A DNA stretch of 64,000 nucleotides from Sva-07 sp963743825 (GCA_963743825.1 CAVURC010000006.1:62001-126000); one strand, 5' to 3'; shown: positions 51,302 to 60,771, counted from the stretch's first letter. Numbers and translations are program-made. Notes: generated from the sequence alone by a model not told the origin.

Positions 51302-51321
51302 TTCCGCAACGAGTTCACGAG
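51279..51321. repeat. Palindromic repeat B, copy 2
   Basis: 43 bp: two perfect 20-nt arms (CTCGTGAACTCGTTGCGGAA and its complement) around TAG. The outer flanks match copy 1 at 42756. The left arm is the 3' end of the dioxygenase coding region. No T-tract follows. Confidence 0.88.
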
Positions 51322-51375
51322 TTCGCTTGGAGGGTCGGTGGGAGGCGTTCCGGGACCGTTGATGCCGGCCGGTCG

Positions 51376-52126
51376 CTAGGACAGGAAGGGGCCGACGAGC
51401 GCCCGGAGTTCGTCAGTGCGTTGCATGACCTCGGTATGGCGGGTGGCGGGCAGGACGGCGAGCCGGCAGTCGGCGAAGAGGTCGAGCATCTCGCCGGCAT
51501 GGTCGAGGCGGACGAAGTCGCGGTCGCCGATCACGAGAAGGGTGGGGGCGGTGATCGATCGGATCTCGTCGTCGGTCCAGCCGGCGAAGTCATGCACGAC
51601 TGGTTGCAGGCGCTCGAGGAACGGGAAGAAGTACGCCGGGTTCGGCGCTACCGCCTCGTAGTCGGACTGCCAGGTGGCGAACTCCTCCTCGGTCGGCAAG
51701 CGCGGGTCATCTTGCTCCGGTGCGGTGATCTCGGGGTGGTAGCCGTTGGGGCGGATGTGCGAGGCGGCGAGCACGAGGCGGCGAACCTTGGCTGGATGGC
51801 GCACTGCGAGGCTCGTGGCGGTGAGACCTCCGAGACTGAAGCCCCAGACGTCGACGGGCCCGCCACCCGCGACCCGGTCGATGAGTTCGGCGACATCGTC
51901 GGCGAAGCGCTCGATCGACATTGCGCGGCCGGTGTCGGGCGTGTGGCCGTGGCCCTGGAGCTCGACACCGATCACCCTGCGGCCCTCGGTGAGCCAGGGG
52001 AGGACGTCACCGAAGCTGCCGGCGAAGGTGACTGATTCCGCCGTGGAGGGCGACGATCGGCCGTGCTGTGGGGTCGCCGTGCTCCTCGAACCAGATGGGG
52101 ACGCCGTCGATCTCTTCGCTGGGCAT
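51376..52126 (-). CDS. Alpha/beta hydrolase, one frameshift
   Basis: About 250 residues. The nucleophile elbow is GFSLGG (WGFSLGGLTATSLA), the acid lies in VIGDRDF, and the histidine in PATRHTEV. Upstream of an insertion near 52030 the start reads MPSEEIDGVPIWFEEHGDPTARPIVALHGG, with the oxyanion HGG. TACCAT lies 8 nt before the ATG (52135-52140), so it is probably leaderless. Converges on the dioxygenase gene; may belong to the same pathway, but evidence is only proximity. Confidence 0.82.
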
Positions 52127-52158
52127 GGCTCAAGATGGTAGACGCTGGGCCTGCCGGG

Positions 52159-52815
52159 TCACCTCGGTTCGCAGGCGACGCCATCCCCATCGTCGATGCC
52201 ATATTCGTCGTCGCCGATCACCTGAATCGGCCCCGTCACGTAACCCGGCCCATCGCCGCTGCCGCCACTGCAGTCCACATCGGTCGAGATCGGAACACAC
52301 GGCGTGTAACTGGGATGACACCCGGACGGGTCGGAGAGCACGGGCGGAGGAGTCGTCGGCGTCGGGATGGTCGCGGATGCGGGCAACGGGGTCGGAGCGG
52401 GCACGGCGTTCTCGGTTGCCACGAACGCCTCCCACGCCACCCAGTCGGTGTGGATCTTGTCGAAGGTCGCCGGGTCGCGGGCGGCCATGCTTGCGCAGAA
52501 GTCGCGGAGCCCGACGTCCGACTCGCCGACGTCGACCCACGTTCGTTGCCACACCGGGTCGCCGCCATAGGCCTTGAACTTCGCGCTGTCGACACAGTCG
52601 TCGATCTTGGCGTGCACCTCCGGATCGACGATGGCGAGGGCATCGAGCTCGTCGGAGATGCCGCCGCCGAGAATCGGGTTGGCGCCACCGGCGTGCGAAC
52701 CCGGCTTCACCGCGCATCCGACCGAGCCGAGCAGGAGTGAACCGGTGAGGATTCCAACGCGCAGGAGCCGTGTGCTGCCAACGGATCCTCGAACCCTGCT
52801 CATCACGTCAGTCAT
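52159..52815 (-). CDS. Lipoprotein with Excalibur-like C-terminus
   Basis: About 219 residues. The lipobox LGSVGC ends a signal peptide. The C-terminal part has paired cysteines and a D-x-D-G-D-G-x-x-C-E motif (GIDDGDGVACEP), like the calcium-binding Excalibur region of extracellular proteins. A Thr/Pro linker separates it from a helical domain. Starts at 52821 (GTG), 52815 and 52803 are all possible. Function unknown. Confidence 0.6.
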   Translation of the reverse strand: MTDVMSRVRGSVGSTRLLRVGILTGSLLLGSVGCAVKPGSHAGGANPILGGGISDELDALAIVDPEVHAKIDDCVDSAKFKAYGGDPVWQRTWVDVGESDVGLRDFCASMAARDPATFDKIHTDWVAWEAFVATENAVPAPTPLPASATIPTPTTPPPVLSDPSGCHPSYTPCVPISTDVDCSGGSGDGPGYVTGPIQVIGDDEYGIDDGDGVACEPR

Positions 52816-52881
52816 CGGCACGATGGACCGACAACGTGAGGCCCGATCCTGTTGCGGTTCGGCGCCGAGGTCGATGTTCGG

Positions 52882-54387
52882 TCAGCCGACTGGCGTTCGA
52901 GCGGAGGGGGTGTCGTCGGCCGTCGTCGTTGCACCATCCTCAGGCGAATGCAGCGTGAGTTCGGTGCGCAGCCGATCTCCCTGGCGAGCAAGGAGCACGG
53001 CCACCACCACGATCAACATGCCGGACACCAGGATCAGCAGCGGTGCGCGGCCCTCGCCGGGAAAGAACGTGCTGATCGTCCACGGCACGTTGATCAGGAG
53101 TCCCAGCGAGCCGATCAAGGAGTAGACGACCCGGCCGGGCAGCATCCCGATCACGAGCAGCGTGAGCGCGGTGGCGAGCCCGAACAGTGGGGCGAAGTTC
53201 GACCACTGGGCTCCGGTCAGAGCGGCACCGCCGATCAACCCCAGGCCCCCGATCACTTCCACCACGACGGGTGCACGCAGTAGCTGGCGAGATCCAACCG
53301 CCATCAGCGTGCCGCCGATCGCCCACATCGCCAGACCCGTGGCGCCACCGTTCTCGTCGGCGAAGTACGTGAGTGTCATGGGCATGCCTTGGAGTGCGCC
53401 GAAGGTGGCGACAACGATGAGCACCACTCGGTTCGTCACCTCCATCGTCAGCTGCGGAAGTGCGGCCAGCACGAGCAGCCCACCGGCCGTTGCGGTGATG
53501 AAGAGCGCACCTGCGCCCATCCACTCCGACACCGTTGCAAAGGCGCCGATCATGATCGCCACCGTGCCGACGACATGAGCGATGATCGGTCGGGAGGTGA
53601 GTCCGCGAAGGCCGACTGCGAGCACGACGGCGGCGAGGAGCCAGGCCGTCAGCCCGCCGTAGCCGCTGTTGGTGACCGCGGTGACGAACGTTGCGGCGCT
53701 GACGATCGCCGCGGTGAGGAAGAGGAGTTCCTGGACCGGACGGTCGCGCCCCCACCAGAGCAGTCCACTCGTGAACGCAACCGTTGCGGCGCAGGCCGCC
53801 ACGACCATCGCCGGCGTGTCGACCTCCAGGCCGTCGATCATCAGGACCCCCGTGAAGACCGCAGCGGTGGCCGACGAGAGCGTCCAGAGGAACCAGCGCA
53901 AGCGCGCCAGGGCCGGATCGACGTGCTCGTGGACGAGCGCGCCGCCTCCGACGAGCGCAACCGTCGTCACGAGGCTGAGCGCCAGGCGGAACGAGGTCGA
54001 CATGTCAGCCCAGTAGCTGGCCACGAGGAGGGTCAACCCGGCGAGGGCCAGCACACCTCCGAGATAGCCGAGTGCCTCGGCATACGCGGGGATCCGACGG
54101 TAGGGAGCGGGAATGTCGTTGCGACGATCGGGTGCCGGGAGGGCGACGGCCGAACGCTCGTGTTCGAGGATGGCGTCGGCCTGACCAGCTGAGAGCAGAC
54201 CGTCGGCGACCCAACGATCGAGCGTGTTCGACAGCTCGGCCGGGGGCGCCGTTCGTCCGACCCCGAGCGCTGCATGAGGTGAGGCAGTGATGCGTGGTGG
54301 CACGTCGTCGTGACGGGCACCACGTTGCACTGCGAGGACGATCGCTACGACAATCCCGACGAGCACAAGTGGACCCAGGGCCATCAT
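52882..54387 (-). CDS. DUF2157-type polytopic membrane protein
   Basis: 501 residues. A short soluble segment near residues 45-75 (LDRWVADGLLSAGQADAILEHE) is the DUF2157 signature. It is followed by about a dozen membrane spans and a Ser/Thr-rich cytosolic end. GAAAGGGGG upstream supports ATG 54387. Function unknown in the family. Confidence 0.75.
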   Translation of the reverse strand: MMALGPLVLVGIVVAIVLAVQRGARHDDVPPRITASPHAALGVGRTAPPAELSNTLDRWVADGLLSAGQADAILEHERSAVALPAPDRRNDIPAPYRRIPAYAEALGYLGGVLALAGLTLLVASYWADMSTSFRLALSLVTTVALVGGGALVHEHVDPALARLRWFLWTLSSATAAVFTGVLMIDGLEVDTPAMVVAACAATVAFTSGLLWWGRDRPVQELLFLTAAIVSAATFVTAVTNSGYGGLTAWLLAAVVLAVGLRGLTSRPIIAHVVGTVAIMIGAFATVSEWMGAGALFITATAGGLLVLAALPQLTMEVTNRVVLIVVATFGALQGMPMTLTYFADENGGATGLAMWAIGGTLMAVGSRQLLRAPVVVEVIGGLGLIGGAALTGAQWSNFAPLFGLATALTLLVIGMLPGRVVYSLIGSLGLLINVPWTISTFFPGEGRAPLLILVSGMLIVVVAVLLARQGDRLRTELTLHSPEDGATTTADDTPSARTPVG

Positions 54388-54471
54388 GGCGCACCCCCTT
54401 TCCTGTTCGCTTCTGTCTTCAGCGTCCGCCCGTGCGCATCGAGGCGACAGGGCCGGAGGTCCTGATCGTCA

Positions 54472-55185
54472 TCAGTTCTCATCGAGCGCTTCGACCCGAT
54501 CGGCCGCGGTGTCGACGATGCCCTGCCACTCGGTGTCGGTGAAGACGGGCTCGCTGTCGACGAGCTGCACGTCGAGTTCCTGCAACAGCATCACGGTGGC
54601 ACCGAAACGGGCCACGAGCTGGCGCCCACGCCACGCGTAGTCGCCGTCGGGTCCCGGCGTGATGTACGTGATCAGGGCCATGGTCGAGTCGTCGCCGACA
54701 TCGTCACCGGCGAGCGCGGTGACGCTCGCCGTCGCTTCGTCGTCGACCTCCCAGGTCTCGCCCATGCACGTCTCGAAGCCGGCGGCGGCGGTCTCGACGA
54801 ACGCCTCGGCATCGTCGCCGCTCCAGAGCTGCTCGGAGACGCCGTGGAAGCTCCGGCCGGACTCGCTGCTCGACGACGTTGGAGTGTCGCCGGACTCGAG
54901 CTGGACGAACGCCACGCCGTCAGGCACCAGGGCGAGGAGCTCATCTGGCACATCAGCGGCCGCGGGACACCACATCCCGGGGTCGAGCGACGGGAATTCG
55001 TCGGGACGGGTGTCGGTGACCACGCGCTCGTCCTCGGTCCAGCCCGATCCGATGTCGTCAGGGGTGAGGAGGGCGGACCCGAGTTCCTCCGGGGAGTACA
55101 CCACCTCGTTCTCGTCGTTGCCACCGCACGCTCCGGCCACGAGCGCCAGAGCGGCCATCATGGGGAGCAATCTGCCGGTACGCAT
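54472..55185 (-). CDS. Secreted lipoprotein, PknH-sensor-like
   Basis: 237 residues with lipobox VAGAC (Cys20). After an acidic linker, LLTPDDIGSGWTEDERVV and the later paired cysteines (MWCPAA, ETCMGE) and FGATVMLLQEL resemble the extracellular PknH_C/LpqN-like sensor fold of actinobacterial lipoproteins. GAGGAGG precedes the ATG. Role unknown. Confidence 0.6.
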   Translation of the reverse strand: MRTGRLLPMMAALALVAGACGGNDENEVVYSPEELGSALLTPDDIGSGWTEDERVVTDTRPDEFPSLDPGMWCPAAADVPDELLALVPDGVAFVQLESGDTPTSSSSESGRSFHGVSEQLWSGDDAEAFVETAAAGFETCMGETWEVDDEATASVTALAGDDVGDDSTMALITYITPGPDGDYAWRGRQLVARFGATVMLLQELDVQLVDSEPVFTDTEWQGIVDTAADRVEALDEN

Positions 55186-55373
55186 GTCGACCTCCTCGTG
55201 GATGGATCGCGCGGCGCGTCATCCATCTCCATTGCCTCACCGAGCAGTCGACGGTGACAGAGTCGAAGGTCAGCAGGCCCGACGCCCCGTCTCGTCGGTC
55301 ATCCGAGCGGCCGGGCAGGATACGAGCCGAGGCGCAACGTCATCCGGCGAGCGCTCGGACCAGGAGGCCAGTC

Positions 55374-56630
55374 ATGTCGCACGTTCAGCCGATCGCCGGA
55401 GCCGGGATGTACGGGCTCGAGGGAACCGCCATCGATCGTGTGGCCGGGCTCCGCGATGTCATCGCCGCCGGGGGCGACCAGGCGCAGGAACTCCGGCGGC
55501 TTCCCGAGACCTGTGTCACGCAGCTCGTGGATGCCGGGTTCTTCCGCTTCACGCTCCCGGAGGAGCTCGGTGGTGAAGACGCCAGTTCGATCGAGACGAT
55601 CGAGGTGCTGGAGGCGATCAGCGCGATCGACGCGTCGGTCGGCTGGAACGTGATGTTGGGGTCGGAGATCAACGCGATGGCGGCAGGCGGCATGGAGGCG
55701 GGGCTCGCGAAGGAGATCTACCTCGACAACCCGCGGGTCATCATGTGCGGGGGCGGCGGCACCGGATCGGTGCCGGCCACCGCAGTACGCCAGCCCGACG
55801 GCGGATTCAGGGTGACCGGCGAGTCGACCTTCCTGAGCGGCTGCTGGAACGCCGACTGGTGCTTCATGCCGGCACCCGAGGTGGAGGAGGGCCAGGACAT
55901 CCGCCATGCCGACATGTCGACGATGCGGATGCGGTTCATGCACCGCTCGGAGTGGGAGATCGTCGAGACCTGGGACGTGGCCGGCATCCGCGGTTCGGGA
56001 AGCGACACCGTCCGCGCCAACGGCTCACTCGTACGACCGGAACATGCCGCCGTCGACCTCGTCGAGATGCCTCCGCGTTACGACAATCCCGTGTTTCGCA
56101 TCCCGATCCCGTTGCGCCTGTCGTACAACAAGGTTGCGATCGCACTCGGAATTGCACGCGGGGCGCTGGATGCCTTCGTCGATCTGGCCCACAACAAGGT
56201 GCCGATGCTCTCGCCCTCGAAGCTGATGGACCGACCGATCGCGCAGATTCGTGTTGCCGAATGCGAAGCGAAGTACCGAGCAGTTCGCTCCTACGTGATG
56301 GAGTCCATGGCAGCGGTGGAGGACGAACTCACGCTCGGCGCCGACATGCCGTCGGCGATGACGACACAGAACGCGCGCCTCGCCTGTGTGCACGCGTCCA
56401 ACATGTGCATGGAAGTCGTCGATGTCCTGCACAACACGGCCGGGACGAGCGCCGCGTACATGGCGAACCCGCTGGAACGAAAGCTGCGAGATGCGCACGG
56501 TGCGGCGTCGCACCGTTGGGTCTCACACTCGCTGTATCAGGACCTCGGCGCGATCATCCTCGGGCACACGCCGGCCGCCGAGTTCGCCGGTACCGGTGGG
56601 CCGGGCCTCGGGGCTCGACGAAGCGACTGA
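55374..56630 (+). CDS. Acyl-CoA dehydrogenase-like flavin-dependent enzyme
   Basis: 418 residues of the acyl-CoA dehydrogenase fold. The N-terminal helices (AGFFRFTLPEELGGE) are typical. The middle domain lacks a clear catalytic glutamate, and the C-terminal domain (NTAGTSAAYMANPLERKLRDAHGAASHRW) resembles the flavin monooxygenase branch (HsaA/DszC-like, Acyl-CoA_dh_2). That branch oxygenates aromatics or heteroatoms with reduced flavin. AGGAGG precedes ATG 55374. Convergent with the SDR gene. Confidence 0.83.
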   Translation: MSHVQPIAGAGMYGLEGTAIDRVAGLRDVIAAGGDQAQELRRLPETCVTQLVDAGFFRFTLPEELGGEDASSIETIEVLEAISAIDASVGWNVMLGSEINAMAAGGMEAGLAKEIYLDNPRVIMCGGGGTGSVPATAVRQPDGGFRVTGESTFLSGCWNADWCFMPAPEVEEGQDIRHADMSTMRMRFMHRSEWEIVETWDVAGIRGSGSDTVRANGSLVRPEHAAVDLVEMPPRYDNPVFRIPIPLRLSYNKVAIALGIARGALDAFVDLAHNKVPMLSPSKLMDRPIAQIRVAECEAKYRAVRSYVMESMAAVEDELTLGADMPSAMTTQNARLACVHASNMCMEVVDVLHNTAGTSAAYMANPLERKLRDAHGAASHRWVSHSLYQDLGAIILGHTPAAEFAGTGGPGLGARRSD

Positions 56631-56653
56631 CCAGACCGCCGGCCGGGCAGGTG

Positions 56654-57478
56654 TCAGAAGCGACCGCCGTCGACCAGGAACTGCTGGGCGGTGCACGCGC
56701 CGCCGTCGTCGGCGGCGAGGAACAGCACCATCTGGGCGAACTCGATGGGAGTGATGCGGCGCTTGAGTGCCTGGTCGCGAAGCGTGCCCGCCTCGCCTTC
56801 GGGTGACCACCACTTGGTGAGCTGGCGTTCGGTGGCCACCCATCCGGGCAGCACGGTGTTGACCCGCACGTTGTCGGGCCCGAACGTTCTCGCCATCGTG
56901 CGGGTGATCCCCTCGACGCCGGACTTGGCAATCGCATAGCCCGGGAAGAAGTCCTCCTGCATCATGTAGCTGCTCGAGCCGATGTTGATGATCGAGCCGT
57001 TCTGGGCGGCGATCATGCCGGGTGCGACGGCCTGGATGGCGAAGAAGTAGTGCCTGAGGTTCGTGTCGAGACGATCGTTCCAGTACTCGACCGTCATGTC
57101 CTGCCACTCGTGGCGTTCGTCGCTCGCGGCGTTGTTGACGAGCACGGTGATGCCACCGAGGTCGACCTGGGCTTGCGCGACCGCGGCCCGCAACGCATCG
57201 ATGTCGACCAGGTCGACCTCGTAGAAGCGCGGCGTGTGGCGCGGCTCGCGACACCGCTCGATCGTCTCGGCCGCTCGGTCCGCATTCACATCGAGGAAGG
57301 CGACCTTGGAGCCCTGGGCGGTGAATTGCTCGACGAGTGCGGCACCGATGCCGTCGGCGCCGCCGGTGATCAGGACGGTCCGATCGACCAGCGACGGGTA
57401 GGACGCATAGTTGGCGGGCGGGTTGGCAGGTGGGTTGGCGGTCGGGGCGCCGGTCGACTTGTCGGTCGGATCGGTCAT
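56654..57478 (-). CDS. Short-chain dehydrogenase/reductase
   Basis: 274 residues. NAD(P) motif TGGADGIG, NNAAS, catalytic serine in INIGSSSYM, YAIAK catalytic Tyr-Lys, and C-terminal FLVDGG. The acidic residue after beta-2 (FLDVNAD) favours NAD. An unusual Pro/Ala-repeat N-terminus (about 25 residues) precedes the fold. ATG overlaps the stop of the hydroxyacid dehydrogenase, so translation is coupled. Confidence 0.92.
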   Translation of the reverse strand: MTDPTDKSTGAPTANPPANPPANYASYPSLVDRTVLITGGADGIGAALVEQFTAQGSKVAFLDVNADRAAETIERCREPRHTPRFYEVDLVDIDALRAAVAQAQVDLGGITVLVNNAASDERHEWQDMTVEYWNDRLDTNLRHYFFAIQAVAPGMIAAQNGSIINIGSSSYMMQEDFFPGYAIAKSGVEGITRTMARTFGPDNVRVNTVLPGWVATERQLTKWWSPEGEAGTLRDQALKRRITPIEFAQMVLFLAADDGGACTAQQFLVDGGRF

Positions 57479-58536
57479 GGGTCGCTCCTTGTCATTGCTG
57501 GTGATGGTCGGGAATCCCACAGGGCGTGCAGCCGTGTGGCGTGCTCGGCATTCAACGATCGAGGCGGGATGTCACCGGCGAGTATCGCCGCGACCTGCTC
57601 GACGCTGCTGGCGGCCTGGGCGTCGGCGTTCTGCGAGGTCAACCCGCCGAGGTGAGGTGTCGCAACGACTCCCGGGAGTGCAGCCAACGCTGGCGAGGGG
57701 CGTTGATCGTCGCCGCGACCCACGTCGAGCCCGAGCCCGCCGAGGTGACCCGAGCCGAGTGCCTCGGCAACGGCGACGTCGTCGAGCAACTCGCCACGAC
57801 TGACGTTGATCAGGAGGCTGCCTCGACGCATCAACGCGAGTTCTGGCGCACCGATCAGGTTCTCGGTGTCGGGTGACCCGGGTGCCAACGGGAACACCAC
57901 GTCGGCTGCGCTCAGCAACTCCTCGAACCCGACGAACCTGACGCCATCCACACGCGGGTCGGCGACGAACGGATCGTGCACCAGTACCTCCATACCGATC
58001 GCCACCAGCAGATCGGCGAGATGTGTACCGATCGCCCCGTACCCGATGATGCCGGCCGTCCCTCCTCGCAACTGTCGTCCGGTTCGCTGTGCCGGCACAC
58101 GGCCAAGTGCATACTCCGCCGTCGAGACCGTGATGTTGCGTGCCACCGCGAGGAGCAAGCCGAGGGCCATCTCGGCGGTCGAGGCGACGAAGGTCTTGTC
58201 GGCTCTGGCAACGAGTACACCGTTGGCCGATGCTGCATCGACGTCGATCGTGCTCGTGTCGACGGCACATCGCAGGAAGGCAACCAGCCGCGGGAGCTGC
58301 TCGAAGACGGCCGCATCTGCCGGAGTGGATCGGTGGGCGACGATCACGTCACAGTCGGCTGCTGCATCGATCAACTCGGTGGTCGAGAGGTCGCGTGCTG
58401 CCGGATTCCGCACGACGTCGGCGATTCGGGCCAGGTGGGGGAGCGCCCGGCCGTAGTACGCGTCGAGGTCCTCGGGATTGTGGGTGACGAACACCCGCAA
58501 GGGGGTCGACACCGAACCGGCGCTCGCGTTGTTCAC
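57475..58536 (-). CDS. D-isomer-specific 2-hydroxyacid dehydrogenase family protein
   Basis: 353 residues. Rossmann motif GIIGYGAIGTHLADLL, family signature LMRRGSLLINVSRGELLDDVAV, and the catalytic region ATPHLGGLT (histidine present). Similar to phosphoglycerate and hydroxypyruvate reductases, but substrate is open. GTG start overlaps the stop of the DUF1269 gene, and its own stop overlaps the SDR start. Confidence 0.9.
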   Translation of the reverse strand: MNNASAGSVSTPLRVFVTHNPEDLDAYYGRALPHLARIADVVRNPAARDLSTTELIDAAADCDVIVAHRSTPADAAVFEQLPRLVAFLRCAVDTSTIDVDAASANGVLVARADKTFVASTAEMALGLLLAVARNITVSTAEYALGRVPAQRTGRQLRGGTAGIIGYGAIGTHLADLLVAIGMEVLVHDPFVADPRVDGVRFVGFEELLSAADVVFPLAPGSPDTENLIGAPELALMRRGSLLINVSRGELLDDVAVAEALGSGHLGGLGLDVGRGDDQRPSPALAALPGVVATPHLGGLTSQNADAQAASSVEQVAAILAGDIPPRSLNAEHATRLHALWDSRPSPAMTRSDP

Positions 58537-59144
58537 GACTCGAAGGCCTCCACCAGCTGCTCGTAGGCGTTGTCGGGCATCGACGTGTAGAGCAGCTCTG
58601 CTCCGGCGAATCGCCGGGCTTCGTCGGCGAGCGCAGCAACGTGGACGTGGTCGGCCAGGATGACCACGGTGGAGGTACCCGGCTCGACAGCGTCGCGGAA
58701 CCAGTCGACCCATTCGTCGGGGATGCCGAGATCGACGATCTTCGCCGTGACCGCCCCGGTAGCCGCTCCGACGCCGAGACCCGCGACCCACCCGACCGGC
58801 CCACCGACGAGGAGACCGAGAAGACTGGTCCACATGGCGCCTGTCAGCGCGGCGCGCCCGGGCGTGGGGTCGATCGTTTCGACCACCTTGACCGATCCCG
58901 AATCGTCCTTCTTGACCACGACGGCGTCCTGCAGCTCGAGCGAACCGGAGTCACGCAGGCCACCCATCGCGATGAGGAATTGTTGGGCCATGACGAGCCG
59001 GTCGAACGACACACCGATGATCACCGGGGCGCCGGGGTCGGACACCACACGTGCATCGGGTTCGACCCCGGAGCGCAATGACGGGTCGGGTGGATCGAAC
59101 GCCGGACGGGTGTCGCCTCCCACCGGCACGTCGGGAGTGGTCAT
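58533..59144 (-). CDS. DUF1269-type membrane protein
   Basis: 203 residues. The core carries AVVVKKDDSGSVKVVET, a Gly-rich double membrane segment (MWTSLLGLLVGGPVGWVAGLGVGAATGAVTAKIVD), and a second ferredoxin-like half (STVVILADHVHVAALADEARRF), the DUF1269/DUF6325 arrangement. First gene of a three-gene overlapping operon. Function unknown. Confidence 0.75.
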   Translation of the reverse strand: MTTPDVPVGGDTRPAFDPPDPSLRSGVEPDARVVSDPGAPVIIGVSFDRLVMAQQFLIAMGGLRDSGSLELQDAVVVKKDDSGSVKVVETIDPTPGRAALTGAMWTSLLGLLVGGPVGWVAGLGVGAATGAVTAKIVDLGIPDEWVDWFRDAVEPGTSTVVILADHVHVAALADEARRFAGAELLYTSMPDNAYEQLVEAFES

Positions 59145-59286
59145 GGCATCAGTGTGCCAGTAGAGGTGCCACAAGCCCGACCAGGCCACCCGTGACTCGA
59201 CCTTGACCGCGACCTTGACCCCGTCCGGTCGCGGGAGGATGCTGGTGTGAACCCCCCCTTGATCCAATGAGGAGGTGCGTAAGAAA

Positions 59287-59889
59287 ATGTTCATTCAGAT
59301 CATCGAAGGTACGACCAGCCGTCCCGAGGCACTCCATGAACGCTTGGAGATCTGGGAGCGAGATCTCATGCCGGACGCAATCGGATATCTCGGCTCGACA
59401 GGGGGCTGTACGTCGTCGGGTGATTGCATTCTGATCGCCCGGTTCGAGAGTCGTGAGGCTGCTCGTCGCAACAGCGATCGGCCGGAGCAGGGCGCGTGGT
59501 GGTCGGAGACCGAGAAGTGCTTCGACTCACCGGTGCGGTTCCACGACTCCGACGATGTCCAACTCATGACCCACGGCGACCTCGACCGCGCCAGTTTCGT
59601 CCAGGTGATGGAAGGGCACTGCGCCGACAGGGGCCGCCTCGTCGAACTCGAACATGAGGCCGATCCGATCCTCGCTGAGATGCGTCCAGAACTACTCGGC
59701 GTCGTGACGGCGTACTTCCCGGACGACGAGTTCACCGAGGTGGCGTACTTCACCACCGAAGCCGCAGCCCGTCGAGGCGAGCAGGGCGAGATGTCCGAGG
59801 ACGTCGCCTCCAAGTTCGCCGAGTGGTCAGAGCTGATGAAGGTCGAGAAGTACATCGACCTCACCGAGCCCTGGCTCGTGAATGCCTGA
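59287..59889 (+). CDS. Dimeric alpha/beta-barrel (ABM-like) protein, duplicated domain
   Basis: 200 residues consisting of two similar halves: FIQIIEGTTSRPEALHERLEIWERDL and FVQVMEGHCADRGRLVELEHEADPIL. These recall the antibiotic-biosynthesis-monooxygenase-like ferredoxin fold, present here as an internal duplication. GAGGAGG lies about 11 bases before ATG 59287; the GTG at 59275 is too close to it. Enzymatic function unproven. Confidence 0.65.
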   Translation: MFIQIIEGTTSRPEALHERLEIWERDLMPDAIGYLGSTGGCTSSGDCILIARFESREAARRNSDRPEQGAWWSETEKCFDSPVRFHDSDDVQLMTHGDLDRASFVQVMEGHCADRGRLVELEHEADPILAEMRPELLGVVTAYFPDDEFTEVAYFTTEAAARRGEQGEMSEDVASKFAEWSELMKVEKYIDLTEPWLVNA

Positions 59890-59924
59890 GGCCACGTCCG
59901 CTGTCTCGACCGAGATGACCTAGC

Positions 59925-59930
59925 TACCGT
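59925..59930 (+). promoter_or_regulatory. -10 box of the cyclase gene
   Basis: TACCGT ends 7 nt before GTG 59938; no Shine-Dalgarno sequence. Confidence 0.45.
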
Positions 59931-59937
59931 TTGGAAC

Positions 59938-60771
59938 GTGGCACGCCTCGACCCCACCGAGCGGTCGAAACTTCCCGACCGTGCGTTCGCGTACATCGAC
60001 TCGCATGGCCGCCGTCGGCTGCCGATTCACGATGCGAGCCATGTCCGCAACGCGTTGGCGCGGTTCGGAAGGGTCAACTTCGAGAGTGACGCGGCCCGTG
60101 ATCGCGCCCGCAAGCGCCTGCTGAACGCGGCGAAGAAGTTCAGGATCGTGCCGGTCGGCTTCATTGCCGGACAGTTGGAGGTGGAGCGGGCCCTGCCGCC
60201 GCTCGACGCAGGTTCCGCCGTGCTGCCCAGCGGATTCGTCACCCTGTTGATGACCGACGTCGAGGGTTCCACCACGTTGGTGCAGCGCGTCGACGAGCAT
60301 TTCGCAGCATTGATCGAGCAGCTGTGGGCCGTCCTGCGGTCCAGTGTCTCGGTGTGCGGCGGCCACGAGGTCGAGGCGAGGGCCGACGAGTTCTTCGCGG
60401 TCTTCGAGTCGCCCCGGGCGGCCGTCGATTCGGCGATCGAGATGCAGCGTGCGCTTCCCCAGCGGACGTGGCCGGGAGACGCTGACGTGCGGGTCCGCAT
60501 CGGTATCCACAGTGGGTATCCGACATCGACCGCGTCGAACTACGTCGGCCTCGACGTCAACACCACCTCGCGCGTCTGCGCGCTCGGGCACGGCGGTCAG
60601 ATCGTCGTGTCCGCGAACACCCGTGAGGCCGTCAAGGCGTCGGGACCGCAGGGAGTGGGGTTCAAATCGCTCGGAGCACATCACCTTCGGGGCGTCGGTG
60701 CTCCGATCTCGCTCTACCAGGTCATGTCGGATGGTCTCCGGTCGAGGTTCCCACCGCTGCGACGGTCGTGA
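59938..60771 (+). CDS. Class III adenylate/guanylate cyclase with DUF6582-like N-terminus
   Basis: 277 residues. Residues 8-75 (LPDRAFAYIDSHGRRRLPIHDASHVRNALARF) are the DUF6582 motif otherwise found in phage or hypothetical proteins. Residues about 98-270 form a class III cyclase domain: the first metal aspartate in MTDVEGSTTL, VRIGIHSG, and the NTTSRVCAL segment with the transition-state Asn/Arg. The usual GDG loop with the second metal aspartate reads ADEFFAVF, so Asp is kept but the glycines are not. Whether ATP or GTP is used is not clear. Confidence 0.8.
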   Translation: MARLDPTERSKLPDRAFAYIDSHGRRRLPIHDASHVRNALARFGRVNFESDAARDRARKRLLNAAKKFRIVPVGFIAGQLEVERALPPLDAGSAVLPSGFVTLLMTDVEGSTTLVQRVDEHFAALIEQLWAVLRSSVSVCGGHEVEARADEFFAVFESPRAAVDSAIEMQRALPQRTWPGDADVRVRIGIHSGYPTSTASNYVGLDVNTTSRVCALGHGGQIVVSANTREAVKASGPQGVGFKSLGAHHLRGVGAPISLYQVMSDGLRSRFPPLRRS

